A stretch of DNA of 49,301 nucleotides from NCBI GenBank assembly GCA_964474045.1, contig CAYYRC010000019.1:1-49301 (forward strand), in the 5' to 3' direction. The notes beneath the pieces are model-generated. The model saw only the letters and a program-made list of their open reading frames with translations, was not told where the DNA came from and ran no database searches. The position numbers and the translations under genes are program-made. Origin of the DNA: JACJWR01 sp964474045. Lineage in GTDB: Bacteria; Actinomycetota; Actinomycetes; S36-B12; UBA10799. Positions 1 through 11,462 of this stretch are shown piece by piece. Numbering within the stretch: position 1 is the first letter of the stretch; every line of letters starts with the position of its first letter.

Positions 1-1107
1 GTCATCAAGGTCGTCGGCATCGGCGGTGGCGGCGTGAACGCCGTCAACCGGATGATCGAGTCGGGCCTCAAGGGTGTCGAGTTCATCGCCATCAACACCG
101 ACGCCCAGGCCCTGCTCATGAGCGACGCCGACGTCAAGCTGGACATCGGCCGCGAGCTCACCCGGGGCCTCGGTGCCGGTGCGGACCCGGAGGTCGGCCG
201 CAGGGCGGCGGAGGACCACGCGCAGGAGATCGAAGAGGTGCTGCGCGGGGCCGACATGGTGTTCGTCACCGCCGGCGAGGGCGGCGGCACCGGCACCGGC
301 GGCGCGCCGGTCGTGGCCAAGATCGCCCGCGGCCTGGGAGCGCTCACCATCGGTGTGGTCACGCGACCGTTCGTCTTCGAGGGCCGTCGCCGCGCGACGC
401 AGGCCGAGGGCGGGATCGACGGCCTGCGCAGCGAGGTCGACACGCTCATCGTGATCCCCAACGACCGCCTGCTGTCGCTCAGCGACCGCAAGATCACGAT
501 GATCGACGCCTTCAAGCAGGCCGACCTCGTGCTGCTCCAGGGCGTGTCCGGCATCACCGACCTCATCACGACGCCCGGTCTGATCAACCTGGACTTCGCC
601 GACGTCAAGTCGGTCATGCACAGCGCCGGCTCGGCGCTCATGGGCATCGGCGCCGCGCGGGGCGAGAACCGCGCCCTGGAGGCCGCCGAGCAGGCCACGT
701 CCAGCCCGTTGCTGGAGGCCAGCATCGAGGGCGCCCACGGCGTCCTCCTGAGCATCGCCGGCGGCAGCGACCTCGGCCTCTTCGAGATCAACGAGGCCGC
801 CCGGCACGTGTCGGAGGCCGCCCATCCGGAGGCCAACATCATCTTCGGCGCCGTCATCGACGACACGCTCGGCGACGAGGTGCGCGTCACCGTCATCGCC
901 GCCGGCTTCGACGGCGGGCAGCCCAAGCCCCGCTCGGAGTCGGCCAAGGCTAAGGCGGAGGGCGCCGCGACCCGGGACGGCTCGGCCAAGCGCCCGGCGG
1001 CCGGCGGCGGATCCGGCAAGCCGGACGTCACCTTCGACAGTGACGGCTCTGCCAAGCCCTCGTCGGCCGGCGGTGGCGAGATCGACGTCCCCGACTGGAT
1101 GCAGTAG
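1..1107 (+). CDS. ftsZ: Cell division protein FtsZ (5' truncated by window)
   Basis: FtsZ is the tubulin-like GTPase that polymerises into the cytokinetic ring. The reading frame is open from base 1 and begins inside the first Rossmann element (IKVVGIGGGGVNAVNRM), so only a few N-terminal residues are missing. The tubulin signature GGGTGTGGA lies near residue 96, and the T7 synergy loop NLDFADVK near residue 196. A low-complexity Gly/Ser/Lys linker follows, then the conserved C-terminal peptide IDVPDWMQ, which in the family binds SepF and other partners. The gene is followed 12 nt later by pgeF in the usual actinobacterial division order. Identification is secure. Confidence 0.97.
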   Translation, partial: VIKVVGIGGGGVNAVNRMIESGLKGVEFIAINTDAQALLMSDADVKLDIGRELTRGLGAGADPEVGRRAAEDHAQEIEEVLRGADMVFVTAGEGGGTGTGGAPVVAKIARGLGALTIGVVTRPFVFEGRRRATQAEGGIDGLRSEVDTLIVIPNDRLLSLSDRKITMIDAFKQADLVLLQGVSGITDLITTPGLINLDFADVKSVMHSAGSALMGIGAARGENRALEAAEQATSSPLLEASIEGAHGVLLSIAGGSDLGLFEINEAARHVSEAAHPEANIIFGAVIDDTLGDEVRVTVIAAGFDGGQPKPRSESAKAKAEGAATRDGSAKRPAAGGGSGKPDVTFDSDGSAKPSSAGGGEIDVPDWMQ

Positions 1108-1119
1108 CGGCGGGTCGCA

Positions 1120-1863
1120 GTGACGAACTGGCGCGGGGAGGTCTCCGGCGCGGCCGGGACCGCCCATTGGCTGTTCACGTCCCGCCGCGGCGGCTCGTCG
1201 GCGCCCCCCTTCGACGACTGGAACCTGGCGCTGCATGTGGGCGACGACCAGGCCGCCGTCCTGCGCAACCGCGTCGCGGTCGCCCGCGCCGGGGGCTTCG
1301 ACCCGCAGCGCATGGTGATGATGCGGCAGTGCCACAGCAACGCCGTCGAGGTGGTGGGCGGCGCCGACCAGCCCGCCGAGATCCAGGGCGTGGACGGCCT
1401 CGTGACGGCCGAGCCCGACCGTGCGGTGGTGGCCCTGGCCGCCGACTGCGTGCCGGTCGCCCTCGTCGAGCCCCAGTCGGGCATCGTCGCCGCCGTCCAC
1501 AGCGGCTGGCAGGGGATGGTCAACGACGTGGTCGGAGCCGCGCTCGCCGCGATGGTCGACCTGGGTGCCGACGCCCAGCAGATCCGGGCATCCCTCGGTC
1601 CGGCGATCTGCGGCCAGTGCTACCCGGTGCCCCCCGAGCGCGCGCAGGAGGCCGCTGAGGCATGGCCCGACAGTCGCGCCACTGCGCCGGACGGCCAGCC
1701 CGGCATCGACGTCAGGGCCGGGCTGCGGCAGCGCCTGCGCGCAGCCGGCGTGCTGGTGGAGTACATCGGCGGCTGCACGGCCGAGGATCCGGAGCTGTTC
1801 TCCTATCGCCGGGATGGGCTCACCGGGCGGCAGGGCGTGGCGGTGTGGTGGACGCGGAGCTGA
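1120..1863 (+). CDS. pgeF: PgeF/YfiH-type laccase-domain protein
   Basis: This is a 247-residue protein of the DUF152/YfiH family. Members act as purine nucleoside phosphorylase/adenosine deaminase-type enzymes, and E. coli PgeF edits misincorporated L-Ser from peptidoglycan precursors. The three metal/catalytic positions are visible: His in RQCHSNAV, Cys in AADCVPV and His in AAVHSGWQG (usually HAGWRG, so slightly variant). The LGPAICGQCY segment is the conserved GPCIGxCCY-like loop. The start is GTG, 12 nt after ftsZ. The 3' end overlaps the start of the YggS gene, which suggests coupled translation. The family call is strong; the exact physiological substrate here is not shown. Confidence 0.9.
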   Translation: MTNWRGEVSGAAGTAHWLFTSRRGGSSAPPFDDWNLALHVGDDQAAVLRNRVAVARAGGFDPQRMVMMRQCHSNAVEVVGGADQPAEIQGVDGLVTAEPDRAVVALAADCVPVALVEPQSGIVAAVHSGWQGMVNDVVGAALAAMVDLGADAQQIRASLGPAICGQCYPVPPERAQEAAEAWPDSRATAPDGQPGIDVRAGLRQRLRAAGVLVEYIGGCTAEDPELFSYRRDGLTGRQGVAVWWTRS

Positions 1864-2582
1864 CCGCCGCGCGCGGGCGTCGCGAGTCGGAGCTCGCGGC
1901 CGGGTGGGCCGCTGCGCAGGGGCGGGTCGCCGAGGCCGCCCGCGCGGCCGGGCGGGACCCGTGCGACGTGCGCATCGTGGCCGTCACCAAGCGCTTCCCG
2001 GCGTCCGACATCGAGATTCTGGCTCGGCTGGGCGTCACGGACGTCGGTGAGAACCGACTGCAGGAGGCCCGCGACAAGCGGGCGCTGCTGGCCGATCTGG
2101 ACGGCGTCGCCTGGCACTTCATCGGCCAGGTGCAGACCAACAAGGCCAAGGCCGTCAGCGCGATCGCGGACCAGGTGGACACCGTGGACCGCGAGGGCCT
2201 GGTCAAAGCCCTCGCGCGCGGGGCGGTCGCCCATGGGCGCACGGTCGGCTGCCTGGTGCAGGTGAGCCTTGCCGACGACCCGGGCGCCGCGATGAACCGC
2301 GGCGGCTGCGACCCCACAGAGGCGCTGGCGATCGCCGACGAGGTGGCGGCGGCAGCGGGGCTGCAGCTCATGGGCGTCATGGGCATGGCGCCGCTGCACG
2401 GCGATCCCGCCCGCGCCTTCGACGTCCTTGCCGGCGCAGCGGCGCGGATCCGGGCCGAGCACCCGGCCGCGACGACGATCTCGGCGGGCATGTCCGGCGA
2501 CCTGGCGGAGGCGATCGCCGCCGGCGCGACACAGGTGCGACTCGGCACGGCGATCCTCGGCCAGCGGCCCGCGGTCGGGTAA
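1848..2582 (+). CDS. YggS/PLPBP family pyridoxal phosphate homeostasis protein
   Basis: This 244-residue protein has the alanine-racemase-like TIM-barrel fold that binds pyridoxal 5'-phosphate and keeps cellular vitamin B6 balanced. Family motifs are clear: VAVTKRFPASD with the PLP lysine, GENRLQEA, WHFIGQVQTNKAK, and the phosphate-binding tail ending VRLGTAILG. The start is GTG at 1848 (or 1845), overlapping the end of pgeF by 16 nt. An open frame extends upstream to 1662, but that stretch is out of frame with real pgeF coding and has no family similarity. The gene lies between pgeF and sepF as in most Actinobacteria. Confidence 0.93.
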   Translation: MDAELTAARGRRESELAAGWAAAQGRVAEAARAAGRDPCDVRIVAVTKRFPASDIEILARLGVTDVGENRLQEARDKRALLADLDGVAWHFIGQVQTNKAKAVSAIADQVDTVDREGLVKALARGAVAHGRTVGCLVQVSLADDPGAAMNRGGCDPTEALAIADEVAAAAGLQLMGVMGMAPLHGDPARAFDVLAGAAARIRAEHPAATTISAGMSGDLAEAIAAGATQVRLGTAILGQRPAVG

Positions 2583-2640
2583 CGTGCTCACGCGGGACAC
2601 GGTGGGTTTCCCGACAGTCAGCGGCGCAGGAGGACTTCAC

Positions 2641-3108
2641 ATGGCAGGCGCGATTCGGCGGATGGCGACATACCTCGGACTGGTGGAGGATGGGGCCTAT
2701 TACGACGAGCATGACGAGCGCCACCCCGACGGCCGCGTCGAGGTCTCGGAGAATCGTTCCGCCTCCGCTCCGGCGGCCTCGGCCGACCACGGCGCTGGGG
2801 CCCAGGTGCGCGACATGCCGCGGGCGTACGAGCGGCCCGGGTACGTCATCCCCACGGTCCTCCCGGCCACCTACAACGACGCCCGCCGCATCGGCGAGGA
2901 GTTCCGCGGCGGCAGCCCCGTCCTGATGGACCTGACCTCCATGAGCGACTCGGACGCCAAGCGCATCGTGGACTTCGCCGCCGGGCTCGTGTTCGGTCTG
3001 CGCGGCTCCATCTCGCGCGTGGCGCCCAAGATCTTCCTGCTCTCGCCGGACGGCGTGGACGTCTCGGACATCGCGTCCGAGCAGCTGCACCGCGCCGCGG
3101 CGCGCTGA
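2641..3108 (+). CDS. sepF: Cell division protein SepF
   Basis: SepF is a membrane-associated FtsZ anchor that aligns filaments at the septum. The 155-residue product has the usual layout: an N-terminal amphipathic helix (MAGAIRRMATYLGL), a short acidic and Ser/Ala-rich linker, and a C-terminal dimerising domain from about residue 70 (VIPTVLPATYNDARRIGEEF, then LMDLTSMSDSDAKRIVDFAA and FLLSPDGVDVS). A perfect AGGAGG lies at 2628-2633, 7 nt before the ATG, and fixes the start; the long open frame from 2428 is an upstream artefact. The gene sits between yggS and yggT, the standard position. Confidence 0.96.
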   Translation: MAGAIRRMATYLGLVEDGAYYDEHDERHPDGRVEVSENRSASAPAASADHGAGAQVRDMPRAYERPGYVIPTVLPATYNDARRIGEEFRGGSPVLMDLTSMSDSDAKRIVDFAAGLVFGLRGSISRVAPKIFLLSPDGVDVSDIASEQLHRAAAR

Positions 3109-3131
3109 GCCCGGCGTAACGGCCGACGTCG

Positions 3132-3413
3132 ATGGGCATCGGTCAGATCCTCGCCACGGTCCTGTGGCTGTACCTGCTGGTCCTGTTGGCGCGGTTCGTC
3201 CTCGACCTCGTACAGATGCTGTCCCAGGACTGGACCCCCAAGGGGCCGCTGCTCATCCTGGCCGAGGCGGTGTACACGCTGACGGATCCGCCGCTGAAGC
3301 TGCTGCGACGGATCATCCCGCCGCTGCGCGTGGGCGGCGTCGCGCTCGACCTTTCCTTCCTGGTGCTGCTTATCGGGCTGCAACTGGCGATATCTATCGT
3401 CAACAGGATTTGA
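3132..3413 (+). CDS. YggT family membrane protein
   Basis: This 93-residue integral membrane protein of the YggT family has two hydrophobic segments, at about residues 3-27 and 70-92, separated by a basic and Pro-rich loop (LTDPPLKLLRRIIPPLRVGG) that is the family signature. Members are found beside sepF and divIVA. They have been linked to osmotic tolerance and cell-envelope assembly, but no biochemical role is established. The start is ATG, 23 nt after sepF. Confidence 0.92.
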   Translation: MGIGQILATVLWLYLLVLLARFVLDLVQMLSQDWTPKGPLLILAEAVYTLTDPPLKLLRRIIPPLRVGGVALDLSFLVLLIGLQLAISIVNRI

Positions 3414-3444
3414 CATGCGCGACCGCGCGGCCATCGGGAGCGCC

Positions 3445-3450
3445 TAGGCT
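3445..3450 (+). promoter_or_regulatory. Candidate -10 element for the DivIVA-domain gene
   Basis: TAGGCT fits the actinobacterial TANNNT -10 pattern and would give a start near 3457 and a roughly 50-nt leader containing a GAGAGG ribosome site at 3491-3496. No clear -35 is visible. The same hexamer recurs ahead of ilvC and leuB. Confidence 0.4.
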
Positions 3451-3505
3451 GTCGCCTGGTGCCGTGAGGCTGAGGCACCCGACGTGAACTGAGAGGACTG
3501 CTGCC

Positions 3506-4396
3506 GTGGACGCGCCGCACGCCGGAGCCGCCGGCCCCAAGGATGGGCCGCACTCGCGACCCCTGACGCCCGGAGACGTCCGGTCAGCGGTCTTCTCCAC
3601 CACCCGGATGCGGCTCGGCTACGACGTGGAGGAGGTCGATGCCTTCCTGGACCACGTCGAGTGGACGATGGACCAGATGACGGCCCAGGTGGAGCTTGAG
3701 CGGGCGCGGGCAGCTGACGCTGAGCAGAACGCCGACATCCGCCTGAACGAGGTCCGCGGCGCGCTGGAGAACTTGCTGTTCCGCCTGGGCGGACCCGGCG
3801 GCGGCGCCCGCGGGTGGGGGCCATCGACGGCCGTCGTCGGCACCGGCAGCCAACCACAAGGGGATCCGCTGGCCGCCTGGGGCGCCCCGCCCCCGCCAGG
3901 CGGCGGGCCGGCCGGCGCGGACGCGGCGCGGCGATCTGCCCCCAGCTACCAGCCCACCTGGGGGCAGACCCCGGTTCGACCCGCGGCCGTCCTGCAGGTG
4001 GGGCCGCCGCCCATGGGCTCGCCGGTGGACCTGCCCCCGCCGAGCGGCGCCGCCCTCGAAGCCACCAAGGTGCTCCCGGCGATCGGACAGTTCCCCGCCG
4101 CCCCGCAGACGCCGCTCGCACCGGCCGCGAAGCCCGCTCCCTCCGGACCGCCCGCTCCCTCCGGACCGGCGAGCCCGCCGCCGGCTGCCGGCGCCCCGGC
4201 GATGGGCTTCGGGGGCGTCGGCGCACCCTCGGACATGCCCGAGTCAGGCCTGCTGCCGCCCCCGTCCGCCACCGCGGTCGGCGGTCCCTTCGACACGCCC
4301 GCCCCGCCGCCTCCGCCCGCCGCGTCTCCCTCTGCGCCGGTCGATCCCACCCCCGCGGCTGCGAGCAGCACGCCTTTCCCGCCGCCTACGACGTAG
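3506..4396 (+). CDS. DivIVA-domain protein with long Pro-rich tail
   Basis: Residues 19-60 (LTPGDVRSAVFSTTRMRLGY and then DVEEVDAFLDHVE) match the N-terminal membrane-curvature-sensing domain of DivIVA/Wag31. Only one short coiled-coil-like stretch follows, to about residue 95. The remaining 200 residues are Pro/Ala/Gly-rich low complexity, unlike classical Wag31, which keeps a second coiled coil. The product is probably a polar or septal scaffold, and its position after sepF and yggT fits. The start is GTG with GAGAGG 9 nt upstream. It may be a DivIVA paralogue rather than the essential polar growth protein; that cannot be decided from this window. Confidence 0.88.
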   Translation: MDAPHAGAAGPKDGPHSRPLTPGDVRSAVFSTTRMRLGYDVEEVDAFLDHVEWTMDQMTAQVELERARAADAEQNADIRLNEVRGALENLLFRLGGPGGGARGWGPSTAVVGTGSQPQGDPLAAWGAPPPPGGGPAGADAARRSAPSYQPTWGQTPVRPAAVLQVGPPPMGSPVDLPPPSGAALEATKVLPAIGQFPAAPQTPLAPAAKPAPSGPPAPSGPASPPPAAGAPAMGFGGVGAPSDMPESGLLPPPSATAVGGPFDTPAPPPPPAASPSAPVDPTPAAASSTPFPPPTT

Positions 4397-4439
4397 CGCT
4401 CGCGGGAGCCCCGGCCCGGGTTGCCCCGCCTGCGAGTCC

Positions 4440-7583
<3,144 letters not shown>

Positions 7584-7707
7584 CCCACCTCCAGGGTGAC
7601 GAGTGGCGGCGGCGCGCGGCCGGCCGCCGGTCTGCGTGCAGCGCCCGAGTTTATCGCGGCGCCGTGCGCGCCCCGCCGCGGTGCCCGGCGGCCCCGAAGC
7701 GCTGGGG

Positions 7708-7713
7708 TATCCT
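7708..7713 (+). promoter_or_regulatory. Candidate -10 element for traR-lspA-rluD transcript
   Basis: TATCCT lies 28 nt before the ATG of the zinc-finger gene and would initiate near 7720, leaving a short leader with GAGAGG at about 7729-7734. It lies in the 157-nt divergent region shared with ileS. Confidence 0.4.
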
Positions 7714-7740
7714 CATGCCGCTGACTCGGAGAGGATCCCA

Positions 7741-8127
7741 ATGACCGACACGACCTCCCAGCCGTTCACCAAGGACGAGCTGGTAGAGATCCGCGCCGGG
7801 CTGGCCCAACAGGCGGCCACCCTGCGCCACGACCTGGCGGACACCCGCAGCGACATCGACGGGATCACACAGGACTCCGGTAGCGCCGCGGGCGACGACC
7901 TGGCCGACTCGGGCAGCAAGATCTTCGAGCGCGAGCAGGAGATGTACGTCGCCGAGCAGATCAGCGAGTCGCTCAGCCAGGTGCTGTTCGCGATCGAGCG
8001 CATCGACGAGGGCACGTACGGCATCTGCGAGGACTGCGGCCTGCAGATCGGCCGCGAGCGCCTGGAGGCCTACCCGCGCGCGACCCTGTGCATGTCCTGT
8101 AAGAAGCGCCGCGCCCGAGAGGGCTGA
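7741..8127 (+). CDS. TraR/DksA-type zinc-finger protein
   Basis: This 128-residue protein has an N-terminal helical coiled-coil region (residues 8-85) and a C-terminal C4 zinc finger of the DksA/TraR class (GICEDCG, then CMSCKKRR). In the family such proteins enter the RNA polymerase secondary channel or act as small regulators. The D-x-x-D tip of the coiled coil that gives DksA its activity is not clearly conserved, so the regulatory role is an inference. ATG 7741 is chosen because family similarity begins there. The stop overlaps the start of lspA (TGATG), so the two are translationally coupled. Confidence 0.9.
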   Translation: MTDTTSQPFTKDELVEIRAGLAQQAATLRHDLADTRSDIDGITQDSGSAAGDDLADSGSKIFEREQEMYVAEQISESLSQVLFAIERIDEGTYGICEDCGLQIGRERLEAYPRATLCMSCKKRRAREG

Positions 8128-8690
8128 TGATGACGACCGCCGACGAGGCAGAGGCCGACGGCGGTTCCCGGGACACCCCGGCGCCGGTCGCCCGCGCCGC
8201 CAAGCCGCGCACCTGGTGGCTGGTGATCCTCGTCGGGCTGCTCGTCCTTGCCATCGACCAGCTGTCCAAGATGTGGGCGGTGGCGGCGCTGGAGAACAAG
8301 CCGCCCACGCAGGTCCTGGGCGAGTTCCTGCAGCTCTACCTGGTGCGCAACCCCGGCGCCGCGTTCTCGCTGGGTGGCAGCGCCACGATCGTCATCAGCC
8401 TGATCGCGGTCGGCATCACCGTCGTGCTCATGTTCCGCGCCCGCAACCTGCGCTCGGTCTGGTGGGCGCTGGCCATGGGCACCATGATCGGCGGCGCGCT
8501 GGGCAACCTCACCGACCGCGTCTTCCGTGCGCCCGGCGGACTGCAGGGCCACGTCGTGGACTTTCTGCAGCTGCCGTACTGGCCCATCTTCAACTTCGCC
8601 GACATGGCCGTCGTGGGTGCGGCCATCGCGATGGTGATCCTGACGCTGCTCGGCGTCAACTTCGACGGCACCCGCGGCGACCAGTCGTGA
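8127..8690 (+). CDS. lspA: Lipoprotein signal peptidase
   Basis: LspA is the type II signal peptidase that cleaves prolipoproteins before the lipidated Cys, in the cytoplasmic membrane. The 187-residue product has a hydrophilic N-terminal extension and four hydrophobic segments. Both catalytic aspartates are present: D130 in GNLTDR and D159 in FNFADM. The VRNPGAAFSL signature loop precedes them. It overlaps traR upstream and the pseudouridine synthase downstream (GTGA). A lipoprotein substrate candidate is encoded in this window at 15213-16241. Confidence 0.96.
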   Translation: MMTTADEAEADGGSRDTPAPVARAAKPRTWWLVILVGLLVLAIDQLSKMWAVAALENKPPTQVLGEFLQLYLVRNPGAAFSLGGSATIVISLIAVGITVVLMFRARNLRSVWWALAMGTMIGGALGNLTDRVFRAPGGLQGHVVDFLQLPYWPIFNFADMAVVGAAIAMVILTLLGVNFDGTRGDQS

Positions 8691-9612
8691 GCACGCGGTA
8701 CCTGCCGCTGCCCGACGCGCTCGCGGGCGAGCGACTGGACGTCGCGCTGGCCCGCATGCTGGGGCTGAGCCGGTCGGCGGCGGCGGCGCTGCTGGACGAC
8801 GGGCGCGTGAGCCTGGGCGGCCAGATCGCCGGCAAGTCCACCCGCGCTGGTGCCGGCGACCTGGTCGAGGTGGAGCTGCCCGATCCCCGGCCGGCGGCCG
8901 ACGATGCGTCCCCGCCGCAGCCGGTGGCGGGCCTGCGGGTGGTCTACCGCGACGACGACGTCGTGGTGGTGGACAAGCCGGTCGGCGTCGCCGCCCACGC
9001 CAGCCCCGGCTGGACCGGGCCGACGGTCACCGGCGGCCTGGCCGCGATGGGCATCGACCTCGCGCGCGGGGGAGCCGCCGAGCGGCAGGGGATCGTGCAC
9101 CGGCTGGACGTCGGGACCAGCGGGCTCATGGTTTGCGCCAGCTCCGAGCGGGCCTACAGCAGCCTCAAGCAGCAGTTCCGCGACCGCACCGTCGACAAGG
9201 TCTACCACGCCCTCGTGCAGGGCCACCCGGATCCGTCCAGGGGCACCATCGACGCCCCCATCGACCGGCATCCCAGCGCTGACTACCGCTTCGCCGTGGT
9301 GTCCGGCGGCAAGCCGAGCATCACGCACTACGACACCCTGGAGGCCTTCCCCTACGCCACGCTGGTGGAGGTGCACCTGGAGACGGGGCGGACCCACCAG
9401 ATCCGGGTGCACTTCGCCGCCCTGCGCCATCCCTGCTGCGGCGACCTGACCTATGGCGCGGACCCGACGCTGGCGGCGCGGCTGGGCCTGGCGCGGCAAT
9501 GGCTGCACGCGCACCGGCTGGGGTTCGAGCACCCGGGGACGGGGGAGTGGGTGGAGTTCGAGTCGGGGTACCCGGACGACCTGGCGCATGCGCTGGAGGT
9601 CGTGTCGGGCCC
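8687..9612 (+). CDS. RluD-type RNA pseudouridine synthase (3' end in gap)
   Basis: This RluA/RluD-family enzyme isomerises uridine in 23S rRNA. It has an N-terminal S4 RNA-binding domain (residues 7-65) and a catalytic domain with the active aspartate D141 in HRLDVGTSGLM, followed by the conserved GRTHQIRVH. The GTG start at 8687 overlaps the lspA stop. At least 308 residues are present; the last ones (DLAHALEVV) resemble the usual family terminus, so only a few codons are probably lost in the N-run. Annotation through the gap into downstream sequence would be spurious. Confidence 0.93.
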
Positions 9613-9712
9613 NNNNNNNNNNNNNNNNNNNNNNNNNNNNNNNNNNNNNNNNNNNNNNNNNNNNNNNNNNNNNNNNNNNNNNNNNNNNNNNNNNNNNNNN
9701 NNNNNNNNNNNN
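9613..9712. other. Assembly gap (100 N)
   Basis: A run of exactly 100 undetermined bases, the conventional placeholder for a scaffold gap of unknown size. It removes the 3' end of the pseudouridine synthase and possibly whole genes. The following GH18-like gene has its own stop codon just beyond the gap. Confidence 0.98.
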
Positions 9713-9715
9713 CCG

Positions 9716-11356
9716 CTACTCCAGCAGTACCGCCCAGGGGTGCTTGTTGCCGCCCACGGGGTCGGGCTGCTTGCCCTTGTTGGCCCACTTCGCCACGTAC
9801 GGCACGTTCTGGAACTGCACGCGGCTGCCGGTGGGGTAGTCGATGTTGGGATCCCACTCGGGGTACGTCCCCGCGCTCACCGACGGCAGCGGCACCGGCG
9901 ACTCGCCCCCGGCGGCCACCGGGCCGATGAGCCGCCAGGGGGTCTCCTCCGGCTTGGCCACCTGGGTGTCGGGTGCGAACCCGGTGGTCCAGCGCTTGGC
10001 CTGGTACACCTGCTGCTGCCACACCACCTTGACGTTCGCCGGGTAGGGCGTCGTGGGGTCCCAGACGGGGTATGGGCTCTTGGCGGGATCGTCCACGACC
10101 GCCTGCCGGCCCGGGGTGGCGCTGCTGCCGGGCTCGACCACGCCTGATGCCGAGCCGATGGGGACTGGGCCGGCCGAGGCGCTGGGCGCGGCCGAGGCCG
10201 ACGGGCTGCCGCTGCTGCTCGGGCTGGCGGACGCGGACGGCTCGTTCTCCGGGAACGCCGGCACCGCCGTCCCGGCGGCCAGCACGTCGGCGAAGCTCTG
10301 GCCCTTCTGGTCCACACCGCTGCAGGTGTCGCGGGTGATGTTGGAGACCTTGGGCAGCGGCGGCCCGCAGGTGGCGTCGCGGTTGATCGACCACATGGAC
10401 AGCAGCCCCACGCCCTTCTCCAGCGCCCAGGCGTTGACCGACTTCGCGTCGCCGATGGTGAACTGTTCGCTCACCTCGTCGTTCTGGCCGATCATCGGGG
10501 TCACCCCGGTCTTCGCCCAGGCCTCGGCCTCGGTGAGCGGGTCGCCAGCGGCGGCGTAGAGCTCCGCGACCTGTTGCTGCACGCGCAGCCCGGCCTTCTC
10601 CACCGCGTTCGACATGTCCTCGGTGGGCGGCTTGCTCGCGCCGAAGTTCATGGTCATGCCGTTGACGCCGCCCAAGTCGACGCCGGCGTCCAGCATCGAC
10701 TTGACGACGGCGAGCCCCGCCGCCGTCAACCCATCGGTGCTGGTGGGCAGCGTGAGCCAGACGGCCAGCGGCTTGTCCTTGGCCTGCTGGGAGTCCTGCA
10801 CCGACTTGATCGCCTTCGCCCGCCGCTCGTTGGCCTGCTGATCGTTCAAGGCTTCGCCCTCGATGTCGAGGTCGATGCTCTTCAGCTCATAGCGGTCCAC
10901 GACGTCCTGGTAGGCCCCCTGGAGCTCGTCCTCGTCGGTGCACACGGTCGCCAGCTCATCGTTCGCCTGGCCGCCGAAGGACACGCGGACGTCGCCGTCG
11001 ACGATGCGCAGCTGCTCGATCCGGCGGTCGAGGTCCAGGTCCCGCGCCGCCTTGTCGAGCGTGAAGTAGGTACCCCACGACGGGACGCAGGGCTTGTCCT
11101 TGTCGGCGACGACGAAGGCCAGGATCACGTCCTGCAGCGCGGGGGTAGCCGGTGACTCGAAGTGCTGGGTGGGCGTCGCCGTCACATCGACGTAGCCGGC
11201 GAAGCCGGTGGGCACGGCCCGTGCGCCCTTGGCGGCGCTGCGGGCCTCGTTGAAGTTGAAGGCGAGCCAGGCCAGCGGCAGGCAGACGATGAGCACGACG
11301 ATGCCCAGGCGCACCGGCGACAGGCGCGTCGTGCGGACCGGGGCCTCCTGGCTCAT
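9716..11356 (-). CDS. GH18-like glycoside hydrolase with two C-terminal chitin-binding-type modules
   Basis: The product has an N-terminal basic stretch and one membrane segment (residues 16-34), so it is a signal-anchored extracellular protein of 546 residues. The catalytic domain is GH18-like: FGGQAND, then SIDLDIEGEAL carrying the DxDxE core with the likely acid E166, and later MTMNFG. A Ser/Ala/Pro-rich linker (about residues 375-420) leads to two CBM5/12-like modules, each with YPxWDPxxxYPxxxxV and a terminal Trp. It is predicted to trim a GlcNAc-containing or related polymer outside the cell. An in-frame GTG lies at 11374 as alternative start. It is divergent from the GT2 genes. Confidence 0.82.
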   Translation of the reverse strand: MSQEAPVRTTRLSPVRLGIVVLIVCLPLAWLAFNFNEARSAAKGARAVPTGFAGYVDVTATPTQHFESPATPALQDVILAFVVADKDKPCVPSWGTYFTLDKAARDLDLDRRIEQLRIVDGDVRVSFGGQANDELATVCTDEDELQGAYQDVVDRYELKSIDLDIEGEALNDQQANERRAKAIKSVQDSQQAKDKPLAVWLTLPTSTDGLTAAGLAVVKSMLDAGVDLGGVNGMTMNFGASKPPTEDMSNAVEKAGLRVQQQVAELYAAAGDPLTEAEAWAKTGVTPMIGQNDEVSEQFTIGDAKSVNAWALEKGVGLLSMWSINRDATCGPPLPKVSNITRDTCSGVDQKGQSFADVLAAGTAVPAFPENEPSASASPSSSGSPSASAAPSASAGPVPIGSASGVVEPGSSATPGRQAVVDDPAKSPYPVWDPTTPYPANVKVVWQQQVYQAKRWTTGFAPDTQVAKPEETPWRLIGPVAAGGESPVPLPSVSAGTYPEWDPNIDYPTGSRVQFQNVPYVAKWANKGKQPDPVGGNKHPWAVLLE

Positions 11357-11462
11357 TGCCGAAGTATGCGCCACCGCGCGCGCTCATGGAACTCGTCGCT
11401 GAAGTGGGCAGACGTCCGCGGCGGATATCCGGATCATCGGCTATCTTCAAGTTGATTTAGAG

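Noticed and set aside
4397..4439. GC-rich inverted repeat between divIVA and ileS ends
   Set aside because: Only short pairing around CCCGGCCCGGG and no T-tract; not convincing as a terminator.
7584..7740. T-box riboswitch upstream of ileS
   Set aside because: T-boxes are known before ileS in some Actinobacteria, but the T-box core consensus was not found in the minus-strand leader.
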